Of a DNA stretch of 64,000 nucleotides, positions 42,726 through 52,131 are shown piece after piece. Origin of the DNA: Bradyrhizobium guangxiense (GTDB lineage: Bacteria > Pseudomonadota > Alphaproteobacteria > Rhizobiales > Xanthobacteraceae); contig NZ_CP022219.1 in NCBI RefSeq assembly GCF_004114915.1, forward strand, positions 1,766,501 to 1,830,500, read 5' to 3'. The notes under the pieces are model-generated. The model did no database searches, was not told the origin of the DNA, and saw only the letters and a list, made by a program, of their open reading frames with translations. Within the stretch, counting starts at the first letter, position 1. Each line of letters opens with the position of its first letter. Both the position numbers and the translations under genes were made by a program.

Positions 42726-44420
42726 ATGCGCAAGAATTTTCCGGTCACCGATGTCGAATATCCGGTCAGCGACGAGACGCTGATCGTTTCTCGGACCGAC
42801 CTCAAGGGCAAGCTCAGCTACTTCAACGAGGACTTCATTGCTGCCGCCGGCTTCACCTCGGCGGAACTGATGGGCCAGCCGCACAACATCGTTCGTCACC
42901 CCGACATGCCGCCGGAGGCGTTCGACAACCTCTGGGACACGCTGAAGGCCGGCAAGCCGTGGCTTGGCGCAGTGAAGAACCGCCGCAAGAACGGCGACTT
43001 CTATTGGGTGCTGGCGACGGCCTCTCCGATCCGCGAGAATGGCCAGGTCAAGGGCTATACCTCGATCCGCACCAAATTGCCGTCCGACCAGCGCAAGCTC
43101 GCCGAAGAGGTTTACGCGGCAATCCGCGAGAAGAAGCCGCATAGCTATCGCATCGACGCCGGCATCATCCGCCGCCGCTCGTGGCGCGACCGCTTCAGCA
43201 TCTTCACCGGCACGCTGAAGGCACGCCTCGTCACGACGATGGCACTCCAGGTGCTGTTCATGCTCGTACTCGGCATCGGCGGCGCGTTCGCCTCCGGCGG
43301 TTCGGCCAGCCTGATCCTGTCGGCGCTGGCCGTTGTCGGCGCAGCCGTCGTCGGTTTCGCCGGCCTTGCCACCTTGCGTGCGATCCAGGGGCCGATGCAG
43401 CAGCTCAACGACACTTTGCTCAACCTCGTGCAGGACAAGCTCGACAACCGCATCGTGATCGAGCGCGACGACGAGATCGGCGAGGCGCTGCGCAACCTGC
43501 AGACCGTGCAGACCATCGTTCGTTTCAGCCGCGACGAGGTGCAGGCGGTGCAGCGCCGCGCCGAGGCTCAGCGCAAAGCCGACATGACGAAGCTTGCGGA
43601 CGGCTTCGAGGCCGCGATCGGTGAGATCGTCGAGACCGTGTCGTCGGCTGCAACCGAGCTCGAGGCGTCGGCCTCGACGCTGTCCTCGACCGCGGGTCGG
43701 GCGCAGGAATTGGCGACGGCGGTCGCAAGCGGCTCGGAAGCGGCGTCCAGCAACGTCCACTCGGTGGCGTCTGCCGCCGAGGAGATGTCGTCCTCGGTGC
43801 GCGAGATCGGCCGGCAGGTGCAGGACTCCACCCGGATCGCGAGCGAAGCGGTCAGCCAGGCGCACGCCACCACTGAACGCGTCAGCGAATTGTCGCGGGC
43901 GGCATCGCGGATTGGCGACGTCGTCGAACTCATCAACGCAATCGCCGGCCAGACCAATCTGCTGGCGCTCAATGCCACGATCGAGGCGGCACGTGCGGGC
44001 GAGGCCGGACGGGGCTTCGCCGTCGTGGCCTCCGAGGTCAAGGCCCTCGCCGAGCAGACGGCCAAGGCCACCGGCGAGATCGGCCAGCAGGTCGGCGGCA
44101 TTCAGGCGGCGACGCAGGATTCGGTCAGCGCCATCGGCGAGATCAGCGGCACCATCGCGCGCTTGTCGGAGATCGCTTCGGCGATTGCGGCGGCCGTGGA
44201 GCAGCAGGGCGCTGCAACCCAGGAGATTGCCCGCAACGTTCAGCAGGCCGCTCAGGGCACCCAGCAGGTCTCGTCCAATGTCGGCGACGTCCAGCGTGGC
44301 GCCTCCGAAACCGGCTCGGCGTCTTCGCAGGTGCTGTCGGCGGCGCAGATGCTGTCCCGCGATTCCAACCGTCTCAAGCTCGAGGTCGGCAAGTTCCTGA
44401 ATTCAGTCCGAGCGGCGTAG
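42726..44420 (+). CDS. PAS-domain chemoreceptor (Aer-like)
   Basis: This chemoreceptor of about 564 residues has an N-terminal PAS domain (about 5-115) in place of a periplasmic sensor. Motifs such as [19 protein letters not shown] and [20 protein letters not shown] match Aer-type FAD-binding PAS domains that sense redox or oxygen. A hydrophobic hairpin (about 170-225) anchors it, followed by HAMP and a signalling domain. The ATG at 42726 is used, with TTGGAGG five bases upstream. FAD binding is inferred from family likeness. Confidence 0.92.
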   Translation: MRKNFPVTDVEYPVSDETLIVSRTDLKGKLSYFNEDFIAAAGFTSAELMGQPHNIVRHPDMPPEAFDNLWDTLKAGKPWLGAVKNRRKNGDFYWVLATASPIRENGQVKGYTSIRTKLPSDQRKLAEEVYAAIREKKPHSYRIDAGIIRRRSWRDRFSIFTGTLKARLVTTMALQVLFMLVLGIGGAFASGGSASLILSALAVVGAAVVGFAGLATLRAIQGPMQQLNDTLLNLVQDKLDNRIVIERDDEIGEALRNLQTVQTIVRFSRDEVQAVQRRAEAQRKADMTKLADGFEAAIGEIVETVSSAATELEASASTLSSTAGRAQELATAVASGSEAASSNVHSVASAAEEMSSSVREIGRQVQDSTRIASEAVSQAHATTERVSELSRAASRIGDVVELINAIAGQTNLLALNATIEAARAGEAGRGFAVVASEVKALAEQTAKATGEIGQQVGGIQAATQDSVSAIGEISGTIARLSEIASAIAAAVEQQGAATQEIARNVQQAAQGTQQVSSNVGDVQRGASETGSASSQVLSAAQMLSRDSNRLKLEVGKFLNSVRAA

Positions 44421-44586
44421 CGGTCATGCGCATAGCTGCGATGTCGATTCCGCAGTGCGGTAGCAGGGAAGTGAATGCAGGATAGTTCTGGTTATTAGCC
44501 TTTCAGGCGGTGCTCGGGTAAAGGAGGGAAGAGGATCCCCGTGGGGGCGGATCCCCTTCCTTACGAGACACGGATTTGCCTGGCGC

Positions 44587-47500
44587 ATGATTGCACTGGT
44601 CCGTATTGCCCTGAGCCGGCCCTATACGTTCGTCGTGCTCGCGCTTCTGCTGCTGATCATCGGACCGCTCGCGGCGCTGCGGACCCCGACCGACATCTTC
44701 CCGGACATCCGCATTCCCGTCATCGGCGTGGTCTGGCAGTACACCGGCCTGCCACCGGACCAGATGTCGGGCCGCATCACCACGCCGTTCCAGCGTGCGC
44801 TGACGACGACGGTCAACGACATCGAGCACATCACCGCCAATTCCTACAATGGCTTTGGCATCATCAAGATCTTCTTCCAGCCCAACGTCGACATCCGCAC
44901 CGCCAACGCGCAGGTCACCGCGATCTCGCAGACGCTGCTCAAGCAGATGCCGCCGGGCGCAACGCCGCCCTTGATCCTGAACTACTCCGCCTCCACCGTG
45001 CCGATCATCCAGGTGGCGCTGTCGGGAGACGGCCTGACCGAGCAGAACCTCGCCGATATCGGCATCAACCAGCTCCGCACGCCGCTGGTCACCGTGCCGG
45101 GCGCGGCGATCCCCTATCCGTTTGGCGGCAAGCAGCGCCAGGTCCAGATCGACCTCGATCCCACCGCGCTGCAGGCCCGCGGCCTGTCCGGCCAGGACGT
45201 CGCCAATGCGCTCGCGGCCCAGAACCTGATCACGCCGGTCGGCACCCAGAAAATCGGCCAGTTCGAGTACAATATCCAGCTCAACAACTCGCCGCTCCGG
45301 ATCGACGAGCTCGGCAATTTGCCGATCAGGACCGTCAACGGTGCCATGGTCTATGTGCGCGACGTCGCCACCGTGCGCGACGGCAATCCGCCGCAGACCA
45401 ACATCGTCCACGTCGACGGCAACCGTTCCGTGCTGATGATGGTGCTGAAGGCGGGCGCGACCTCGACGCTCGACATCATCGCCGGCATCAAGCAGAAGGT
45501 CATCGAGGTCAAGGACCAGCTGCCTGACGCGCTCAAGATCGGCTTCATCGGCGACCAGTCGGTGTTCGTCCGCGGTGCGATTCAAGGCGTCGCCTTCGAA
45601 GGCGTGATCGCGGCGCTGCTGACCAGCGTCATGATCCTCTTATTCCTCGGCAGCTGGCGCTCGACCATCATCATTGCGGTCTCGATCCCGCTCTCGGTGC
45701 TGGGCGCCATCATCATGCTGTCGGCGATCGGCGAGACGCTCAACATCATGACGCTCGGCGGTCTTGCACTGGCGGTCGGCATCCTCGTCGACGATGCCAC
45801 GGTGACGATCGAGAACATCAACTATCATCTGGAGCAGGGCAAGCCGGTCGAGCAGTCGATTCTCGACGGCGCCAACCAGATCGTCACGCCGGCCTTCGTG
45901 TCGCTGCTCTGCATCTGCATCGTGTTCGTGCCGATGTTCTTCCTCTCCGGGGTGGCGCGCTTCCTGTTCGTGCCGATGGCGGAAGCCGTGATGTTTGCGA
46001 TGATCTGGTCGTTCATCCTGTCGCGCACGCTGGTGCCGACTATGGCGAACTATCTGCTCAAGGCGCATGTCCACCATGACGGCGCGCCGCCGAAGTCGCG
46101 CAATCCGCTCGTCTGGTTCCAGCGCGGCTTCGAGGCGCGGTTCGAGCGCGTCCGCGGCTTCTATCACGGCTTTCTCGGCCTGGCGCTCGCCCACCGTGCG
46201 GTGTTCGTGATCGGCTTTCTCTGTATCGTGGGCGCGTCATTTGCACTGGTGCCGTTCCTGGGGCGCAATTTCTTTCCCGCGGTCGATGCCGGCAATATCC
46301 TGATGCATGTCCGCACCCAGGTCGGCACCCGCGTCGAGGAGGCCGCCAACCAGCTCGCCGACGTGCAGAAGGCCGTCCGCAAGCTGATCCCCGGCGAGAT
46401 CGAGACCATGACCGACAACATCGGCATGCCGATCTCCGGCATCAACATGACCTACAACAACACCGGCGTGATCGGGCCGCAGGACGGCGACATCCAGATC
46501 AAGCTGAAGGAGGGCCACAAGCCGACGGAGGAGCATGTGCGCGTGCTGCGCGAGCAGTTGCCGCGGTTGTTCCCCGGCGTCAGCTTCGCGTTCCTCCCCG
46601 CGGACATCGTCAGCCAGATCCTGAATTTCGGCGCGCCGGCGCCGATCGACCTGCAGATCCGGGGTGCTAATCTCGCCGCCAACTTTGCTTATGCCAACAG
46701 CCTGCTCGCCAAGGTGCGCAAGATCCCCGGCGTCGCCGACGCGCGCATCCAGCAATCGCCGAACAACCCGACCTTCAACATCGATGTCGACCGCACCCGC
46801 GCGCAATATGTCGGCCTGACCGAGCGCGACGTCACCAACAGCCTCGTGGTCAATCTCGCTGGCTCCTCGCAGGTGGCGCCGACCTACTACCTCAACCCCG
46901 ACAACGGCGTGTCCTATTCGATCGTGATGCAGACGCCGCAATACCAGATCGACTCGCTCAGCGCGTTGCAGACGCTGCCGATCACCGCGGCCGGCAACGC
47001 GCAGTCACCGATCCTCGGCGGCATCGCCGACATCAAGCGCTCGACCTCGAGTGCCGTGGTGTCACAATATGACATCCAGTCGATGGTGCAGATCTTTGCC
47101 ACGACCTCGGGCCGCGATCTCGGCGCGGTGTCCAACGACATCCGCAAGGTGATCGCCGACACCGCCAAGGACGTGCCGAAGGGCTCCTCCGTGGTGCTGC
47201 TCGGCCAGGTGCAGACCATGAACAGCGCCTTCACCGGCCTCTTGTTCGGCCTGCTCGGTGCGGTCGTGCTGATCTACTTCCTGATCGTCGTGAACTTCCA
47301 GTCCTGGTCCGATCCGTTCGTGATCATCACGGCCTTGCCGGCCGCGCTCGCCGGCATCGTCTGGATGCTGTTCGCGACCGGGACCACGCTGTCGGTCCCC
47401 GCGCTCACCGGCGCCATCATGTGCATGGGCGTTGCCACCGCCAACAGCGTGCTCGTGATCTCCTTCGCCCGCGAGCGTTACGCCGAGCTCGGCGATCCCA

Positions 47501-47766
47501 TCGCGGCTGCGCTCGAAGCCGGCTTCGTCCGGTTCCGCCCGGTCCTGATGACCGCGCTCGCCATGATCATCGGCATGACGCCGATGGCGCTGGGGCTGGG
47601 CGAGGGCGGCGAGCAGAACGCCCCGCTCGGTCGCGCCGTGATCGGCGGCCTGATCTTTGCAACGTTCGCCACGCTGGTATTCGTTCCCGTGGTGTTCAGC
47701 ATGGTACACAAGAAACAAGGCGCCAAAGTCGCCGCCCTATTGGAGACCTCGCATGTCGCCCACTGA
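44587..47766 (+). CDS. RND-family efflux pump permease
   Basis: The 1059-residue inner-membrane transporter is of the AcrB/HAE fold, with twelve membrane segments and two large periplasmic loops. The proton-relay acidic pair is present as Asp402-Asp403 in GILVDDATVTI. The partner lysine of AcrB (AKN in segment 10) is replaced by Ala952 in GVATANSVL, as in a subgroup of RND proteins. The permease precedes its adaptor gene, the reverse of acrAB order, and overlaps it by 14 bases. No outer-membrane channel gene is linked. Substrates are unknown. Confidence 0.92.
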   Translation: MIALVRIALSRPYTFVVLALLLLIIGPLAALRTPTDIFPDIRIPVIGVVWQYTGLPPDQMSGRITTPFQRALTTTVNDIEHITANSYNGFGIIKIFFQPNVDIRTANAQVTAISQTLLKQMPPGATPPLILNYSASTVPIIQVALSGDGLTEQNLADIGINQLRTPLVTVPGAAIPYPFGGKQRQVQIDLDPTALQARGLSGQDVANALAAQNLITPVGTQKIGQFEYNIQLNNSPLRIDELGNLPIRTVNGAMVYVRDVATVRDGNPPQTNIVHVDGNRSVLMMVLKAGATSTLDIIAGIKQKVIEVKDQLPDALKIGFIGDQSVFVRGAIQGVAFEGVIAALLTSVMILLFLGSWRSTIIIAVSIPLSVLGAIIMLSAIGETLNIMTLGGLALAVGILVDDATVTIENINYHLEQGKPVEQSILDGANQIVTPAFVSLLCICIVFVPMFFLSGVARFLFVPMAEAVMFAMIWSFILSRTLVPTMANYLLKAHVHHDGAPPKSRNPLVWFQRGFEARFERVRGFYHGFLGLALAHRAVFVIGFLCIVGASFALVPFLGRNFFPAVDAGNILMHVRTQVGTRVEEAANQLADVQKAVRKLIPGEIETMTDNIGMPISGINMTYNNTGVIGPQDGDIQIKLKEGHKPTEEHVRVLREQLPRLFPGVSFAFLPADIVSQILNFGAPAPIDLQIRGANLAANFAYANSLLAKVRKIPGVADARIQQSPNNPTFNIDVDRTRAQYVGLTERDVTNSLVVNLAGSSQVAPTYYLNPDNGVSYSIVMQTPQYQIDSLSALQTLPITAAGNAQSPILGGIADIKRSTSSAVVSQYDIQSMVQIFATTSGRDLGAVSNDIRKVIADTAKDVPKGSSVVLLGQVQTMNSAFTGLLFGLLGAVVLIYFLIVVNFQSWSDPFVIITALPAALAGIVWMLFATGTTLSVPALTGAIMCMGVATANSVLVISFARERYAELGDPIAAALEAGFVRFRPVLMTALAMIIGMTPMALGLGEGGEQNAPLGRAVIGGLIFATFATLVFVPVVFSMVHKKQGAKVAALLETSHVAH

Positions 47767-48955
47767 CTCCGGCTCCCCGGTCTCGCACCGGAAACTGGGC
47801 ATCTTCGGCGTGGTGGCGCTGATTGCGGCTGGCCTTGTCGTCGGCACCGGCATCCGCGCCCGCGAGGAGCAGGGCTCCAAGCTGAGGGAATGGACCGACG
47901 ACCAGGCCATTCCGAGCGTTGCGGTGACGCAGCCGAGCGCCAAGGCGCTGAGCGCCACCATCGACCTGCCGGGCCGGCTGGAAGCCTATTACCGCGCGCC
48001 GATCTTCGCGCGCGTGTCCGGGTATCTGAAGAGCTGGAACGCTGACATCGGTGCTCGCGTCAAGGCCGGGCAGGTGATCGCCGAGATCGAGGCGCCCGAT
48101 CTCGATCAGCAGCTGCTGCAGGCTAGAGCCGACCTCGCCAGCCAGCAGGCGAGCGCCAGGCTGTCGGAAGCGACGCTGAACCGGCGCAAGACGCTGGTCG
48201 CCTCCAACTTCGTCTCCGCGCAGGAGATCGACGAGCGCACCGCCGACCTCTCCAACAAGAACGCCGCCGTCAATTCGGGCAAGGCCAATGTCGAGCGGCT
48301 GGAAGCGCTGGCCGGCTACAAGAAGATCACCGCTCCGTTCGACGGCGTGGTGACGGCACGCGATACCGACGTCGGCGCGCTGATCAATGCCGGCGGCGGC
48401 TCGGGCCCGGCGATGTTCGTGATATCGGACATCACCAAGCTGCGCGTCTACGTCAACGTGCCCCAGAACTACGTGCCGGCGATCAAGATCGGCGCCAAGG
48501 CCACGATCACGCTGCCGGAATATCCCAACCGGAATTTCCAGGCGACGGTGGAGGCCTCCTCGCAGGCCGTCGACGTCGCCTCGGGCACCACGCGCATGCA
48601 GCTAGGGCTGGACAATTCGAATGGCGAGCTGATGCCCGGCGGCTACGCTAGCGTGAAGCTGAACCTGCAGCGCGACTCCGCGCCGCTCAGCATTCCCGCC
48701 AGCGCGCTGATCTTCAACGGCAACGGCCTGCGTGTCGCCACCGTCGGTGCCGATGACAAGGTGCTGTTCAAGCCGGTCACCATCGCGCGTGATCTCGGCC
48801 GTGAGATCGAGCTCGCTTCGGGCATCGCGCCCGACGATCGCGTCATCACCGCTCCACCGGACGGGCTGTCGGACGGCGATCAGGTCCGCGTCGTCGGTGC
48901 CGGCGCCAAGGGCAAGCCGACAACCGCGTCGGAGAAGCAGCCGCCGAAGAGCTAG
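47753..48955 (+). CDS. RND efflux periplasmic adaptor (membrane fusion protein)
   Basis: The 400-residue adaptor has an N-terminal membrane anchor (about 14-34). A lipoyl half-domain holds ARVSGYLKSWNADIGARVKA and GQVIAEIEAPDLDQQLLQAR, followed by a coiled-coil hairpin (about 120-185), a beta-barrel and a membrane-proximal domain. The ATG at 47753 lies within the last codons of the permease gene. It should link the permease to a TolC-like channel encoded elsewhere. Confidence 0.93.
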   Translation: MSPTDSGSPVSHRKLGIFGVVALIAAGLVVGTGIRAREEQGSKLREWTDDQAIPSVAVTQPSAKALSATIDLPGRLEAYYRAPIFARVSGYLKSWNADIGARVKAGQVIAEIEAPDLDQQLLQARADLASQQASARLSEATLNRRKTLVASNFVSAQEIDERTADLSNKNAAVNSGKANVERLEALAGYKKITAPFDGVVTARDTDVGALINAGGGSGPAMFVISDITKLRVYVNVPQNYVPAIKIGAKATITLPEYPNRNFQATVEASSQAVDVASGTTRMQLGLDNSNGELMPGGYASVKLNLQRDSAPLSIPASALIFNGNGLRVATVGADDKVLFKPVTIARDLGREIELASGIAPDDRVITAPPDGLSDGDQVRVVGAGAKGKPTTASEKQPPKS

Positions 48956-48985
48956 GGCAGTGTCGTGCCTCGGACGCAGGTCTCC

Positions 48986-49072
48986 TAGGGTGGGCAAAGG
49001 CGCTTTTGCGCCGTGCCCACCAATCTATCCGGATCGCATGCTGATCGTGGGACGCTTCGCTTTGCCCACCTA
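48986..49072. repeat. Palindromic repeat, TAGGGTGGGCAAAG family (copy 1), covering the thiolase stop
   Basis: TAGGGTGGGCAAAG (48986-48999) faces CTTTGCCCACCTA (49060-49072), with an inner hairpin GGCGC-TTTT-GCGCC and GTGCCCACC. Its right end supplies the TAG stop (49070-49072, minus strand) of the next gene. Related copies lie at 55210 and 59411. Confidence 0.75.
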
Positions 49073-50575
49073 TGAAACCTTCCACTCCGGCACGCTATCC
49101 GTCGCCATCTTGATCTCGCCGAGCGAGCCCACCGGCGTGTGATCCATGTTCAGCAGATGTGCCAGCGTCGCGCTGTCGCTCGCCGGGATGCGCGCCAGCG
49201 TGCGCCGGTCATCCGCTGTCCGCAGCATCACCACGCCATGCTCGACATCGCCGCCGCGGCCGTAGAGCACCGTAAAGCTCTCGACCTTGCCCTTGCCTGA
49301 GGCCTCGTTAACGAACTCCGGCACGGCGCGCTTGTTGCGGTCGGCCTCGCCTTGCACGCTCGTCTCCTGCGCCAGCGCCGCGCGCAGCTGCGCCTTCGCC
49401 ACCACCAGCGCGTGATGCTTGGTGACGAAGCCGCCCTGGCCGTAAAGCAGGCCGAGCCTGGCGCCGCGGCGCACACGCCGCACCATCGCACAGGCCGCAT
49501 GCGTCATGTAGGTATTGAGCGGCGCGCCGAAGAAGGTGAGGCCGCCGGTCACGGTCGGCTGCACGTCGGCGCCGAGACCGAGTGTCCGTCGCGCCATCTT
49601 GGGCACGCAGGGGAAGCAGCTGTAGAGCTCGATCGCATCGAACTTCTGGCCGCCACCGGCAAGATCCATCACCGCTTTCAGCACCGCGTTCTGCGGATGG
49701 CTCTCATAGAACTGATCGCGCAACAGATAGTCGCGCGGCTCCTCGGCCGAGGCGCCGCCGAGCGGATAGACCAGTCTGTCCTCGGCGATGCCGAGCGCGC
49801 GCGCCTTGGCAAGGCTGGTCAGCAGCAGGGCGCCGCCCATGTTGACGCTGGGATTGGCGACCATGAGCTTGTTGTAGGGCCAGGCGATCAGGCGATTGTC
49901 TGCGGTCGGAGTCGTGATCTCCTCCGGCGGATAGCGCCGCTTCAGCCAGGCATTGGGATTCTGAGCGGCAGCCTCCGAATAGCGCGACCACAGCGTGCCT
50001 GACTCCGCCATGGCCTCGCGCGGCGTCTGGCCCCAATGCGCGGAGGAGGCGGCCTCGTAGAACGGATAGACCGTGACGGGCCGGAACACGCCGAGCGTCA
50101 CCGCCAAGGACTTTTGGAACGCCGCGCCGCGCTTGGGCTCCTCGACGTCATGCGCGAACGGTGTCCATGGCAGCTTGACGCCGGCACGCTCGGCCTTGGT
50201 CGCGGTCGACTGCGCTTCCGCGCCGCAGACGGCCGCGACCGTGCATTCGCCGCGCGCGATGCGCTTGGCCGCCTCGTGGATGTAACGGATCGGGCTTTCG
50301 CCGCCGACCGGGCCGTAATAGCAATGCGCCGGCGTAACCCCGAGCCGCCGCGCCAGCAGCTGCTCCGGATCGCGATAGCGCCAGCTTAGGAAGTTGACGA
50401 CGTCGAGCGACTGCACCTCACCAAGGAGTTTCGCACCGGCGTCCGCCTCGGCGCGTTGCAGTGCTTGCTCCAGGAGATCGAGCGGCTCGAGGCCTGCGGT
50501 GATCTCCTTGGGACGGTCAACGATCTCGCCGACGCCGACGATGACGGGGATGCGGTCTTCGGGGGTATAGCTCAT
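49070..50575 (-). CDS. Thiolase-like / acetyl-CoA acetyltransferase family protein
   Basis: The 501-residue protein is related to the SCP-x/acetyl-CoA acetyltransferase group. It keeps the IPVIVGVGE start and the AVCGAEAQST strand, and FGAPLNTYMTHAACAMV takes the place of the usual GHP active-site loop. The standard nucleophile context is altered, so thiolysis is not certain. The ATG at 50575, preceded by AAGAAGAA, is preferred to a GTG five codons upstream. It lies downstream of the nitronate monooxygenase gene, separated by a large hairpin. Its stop codon is inside a repeat. Confidence 0.75.
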   Translation of the reverse strand: MSYTPEDRIPVIVGVGEIVDRPKEITAGLEPLDLLEQALQRAEADAGAKLLGEVQSLDVVNFLSWRYRDPEQLLARRLGVTPAHCYYGPVGGESPIRYIHEAAKRIARGECTVAAVCGAEAQSTATKAERAGVKLPWTPFAHDVEEPKRGAAFQKSLAVTLGVFRPVTVYPFYEAASSAHWGQTPREAMAESGTLWSRYSEAAAQNPNAWLKRRYPPEEITTPTADNRLIAWPYNKLMVANPSVNMGGALLLTSLAKARALGIAEDRLVYPLGGASAEEPRDYLLRDQFYESHPQNAVLKAVMDLAGGGQKFDAIELYSCFPCVPKMARRTLGLGADVQPTVTGGLTFFGAPLNTYMTHAACAMVRRVRRGARLGLLYGQGGFVTKHHALVVAKAQLRAALAQETSVQGEADRNKRAVPEFVNEASGKGKVESFTVLYGRGGDVEHGVVMLRTADDRRTLARIPASDSATLAHLLNMDHTPVGSLGEIKMATDSVPEWKVS

Positions 50576-50608
50576 TTCTTCTTGCTTCACGTTTCAGATT
50601 TCGGGCAC

Positions 50609-50732
50609 GCCGTCGTCCTTCGAAGGCCGCTGAAGAGGCGGCCACCTCAGGATGACGGCTACGGTTACGGCGTCATCCTGAGGTGCTCTTCAAGCGGCGA
50701 TCGCGCCGCTTGAAGAGCCTCGAAGGATGGGC
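50609..50732. repeat. Double palindromic repeat with a perfect 15-base hairpin
   Basis: Two repeat units of the CATCCTGAGG family meet head to head (50609-50659 and 50669-50732). The second contains a perfect stem, GCTCTTCAAGCGGCG (50685-50699) with CGCCGCTTGAAGAGC (50704-50718), around a 4-base loop. It starts about ten bases after the nitronate monooxygenase stop codon on the minus strand. Without a T-tract it is a doubtful terminator but a strong RNA hairpin. Confidence 0.8.
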
Positions 50733-50741
50733 CACGAGCAA

Positions 50742-51875
50742 TTATTCCGCCACCAGCGCATTCATGTGCTCGACGGCTTCGGCAAAATCTTCCTTGAATT
50801 CCTGCACCACCGCGCCCGCCGACTTCACGCTGTCGATCAGGCCGACGCCCTGGCCGACGAAATAGCTGACGAGATCGCGCGCCTTGGCGTTGCCGCTCGC
50901 GGCGGCACGGTCGATCGCGTTGAAGGCGTCACGGCTGATGATGCTCTGCAGCGGCATCGGCAGTGCGCCGGGGCTTTCCGGCGCGCGGTCCCAGGCGTCG
51001 GTCCAGACCGAGCGGAGCTGCCGCGCCGGCTTGCCGGTGCGGCCCTTCGAGCGCACCGCGTCGCGCGAGGACGCCGCGATCATCTTCTCGCGAAAGATCT
51101 CCGTGGTCTCGGCTTCCACCGTCGCAAGCCACACCGAGCCGGTCCAGGCGCCGGCCGCGCCCATCGCCATGCAGGCCGCCATCTGCCGACCCGTCATGAT
51201 GCCGCCGGCCGCCAGCACCGGCACGTCGCGGATCTTCTTGATCGCCTTGATCACCTCCGGCACCAGCACCATGGTCGAGACCTCGCCGCAATGGCCGCCG
51301 GCCTCGGTGCCCTGCACCACGAGGATGTCGACGCCGGCGGCGATCTGGCGCAGGGCGTGCTCCTTGGCGCCGACCAGGGCGGCGACCGGCACGCCGTGCT
51401 TCTTGCCCATCTCGATCATCGCCTTCGGCGGCACGCCCAGCGCATTGGCGATCAGCCGGATCGGATGATTGAACGAGACTTCAAGCAGCTCCAACGCTGT
51501 TTTTCCGTCGAACGGCTGGGGTTGATCAGCTGCGACCTCGGTGGTCTTCAGCTCGATGTCGTACTTCTTTAGAAGGTCACGCGTATAGGTGCGGTGCTCC
51601 CGCGGCACGCGCGCCTCTAAGCTCTTCCAGGTGACGTCTTTCTCGCCTGCCGTCGAGATGTTCTCGGGGATCAGCACGTCGATGCCGTAGGGTTTGCCGT
51701 CGACGTGATCGTCGATCCATTTCAGCTCGCGCTCGAGCGTGTCGGGCGTGTGCACGGTGGCACCCAGCACACCGAAGCCGCCGGCGCGGCTGACGGCAGC
51801 GACGACATCGCGGCAATGGCTGAAGGCTAGCAGCGGGAACTCGATTCCCAGCATGTCGCAGATCGGCGATTTCAT
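50742..51875 (-). CDS. Nitronate monooxygenase family flavoprotein
   Basis: The 377-residue FMN-dependent TIM barrel is of the 2-nitropropane dioxygenase/NMO family. The flavin phosphate regions are VQGTEAGGHCGEVSTMVLVP and VLAAGGIMTGRQMAACMAMG, with AVSRAGGFGVLGA near the N-terminus. Members oxidise nitronates such as propionate 3-nitronate, or act as enoyl reductases. It is divergent from the flavin monooxygenase at 52132 and upstream of a thiolase-like gene. The physiological substrate is unknown. Confidence 0.85.
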   Translation of the reverse strand: MKSPICDMLGIEFPLLAFSHCRDVVAAVSRAGGFGVLGATVHTPDTLERELKWIDDHVDGKPYGIDVLIPENISTAGEKDVTWKSLEARVPREHRTYTRDLLKKYDIELKTTEVAADQPQPFDGKTALELLEVSFNHPIRLIANALGVPPKAMIEMGKKHGVPVAALVGAKEHALRQIAAGVDILVVQGTEAGGHCGEVSTMVLVPEVIKAIKKIRDVPVLAAGGIMTGRQMAACMAMGAAGAWTGSVWLATVEAETTEIFREKMIAASSRDAVRSKGRTGKPARQLRSVWTDAWDRAPESPGALPMPLQSIISRDAFNAIDRAAASGNAKARDLVSYFVGQGVGLIDSVKSAGAVVQEFKEDFAEAVEHMNALVAE

Positions 51876-52131
51876 GGCTCTCTCCCGGCGGCAACCTTCG
51901 CGTCGCTGTTGTTGTCTTGCCTGCGAAGGCGCCTCGACGCTAGCCCATCATTGCAGTCGATGCCACGCCGGATTCGGCGGTGCATCTTGCGTGCAGGCGC
52001 CGCGCGGCGCACGGGCCATTCCGCTTCACAAAATATGCAGATCAGAGCCCGCCGATTTACCTCTTGCGCTTTGGCAAGGTCGAGAGAATGCTGGCCGACA
52101 ACAACAGAAAACAATCAGGGAGCGCCAACCA

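Noticed and set aside
44530..44565. GGATCCCC-rich inverted repeat before the RND permease as an attenuator or operator
   Set aside because: The arms are uneven with several mismatches, and no T-tract or regulator gene is nearby, so support is too weak.
51876..52131. Possible short gene between the nitronate and Baeyer-Villiger monooxygenases
   Set aside because: No frame in the 256 bases shows a ribosome site or recognisable sequence; it is better explained as a divergent promoter region.
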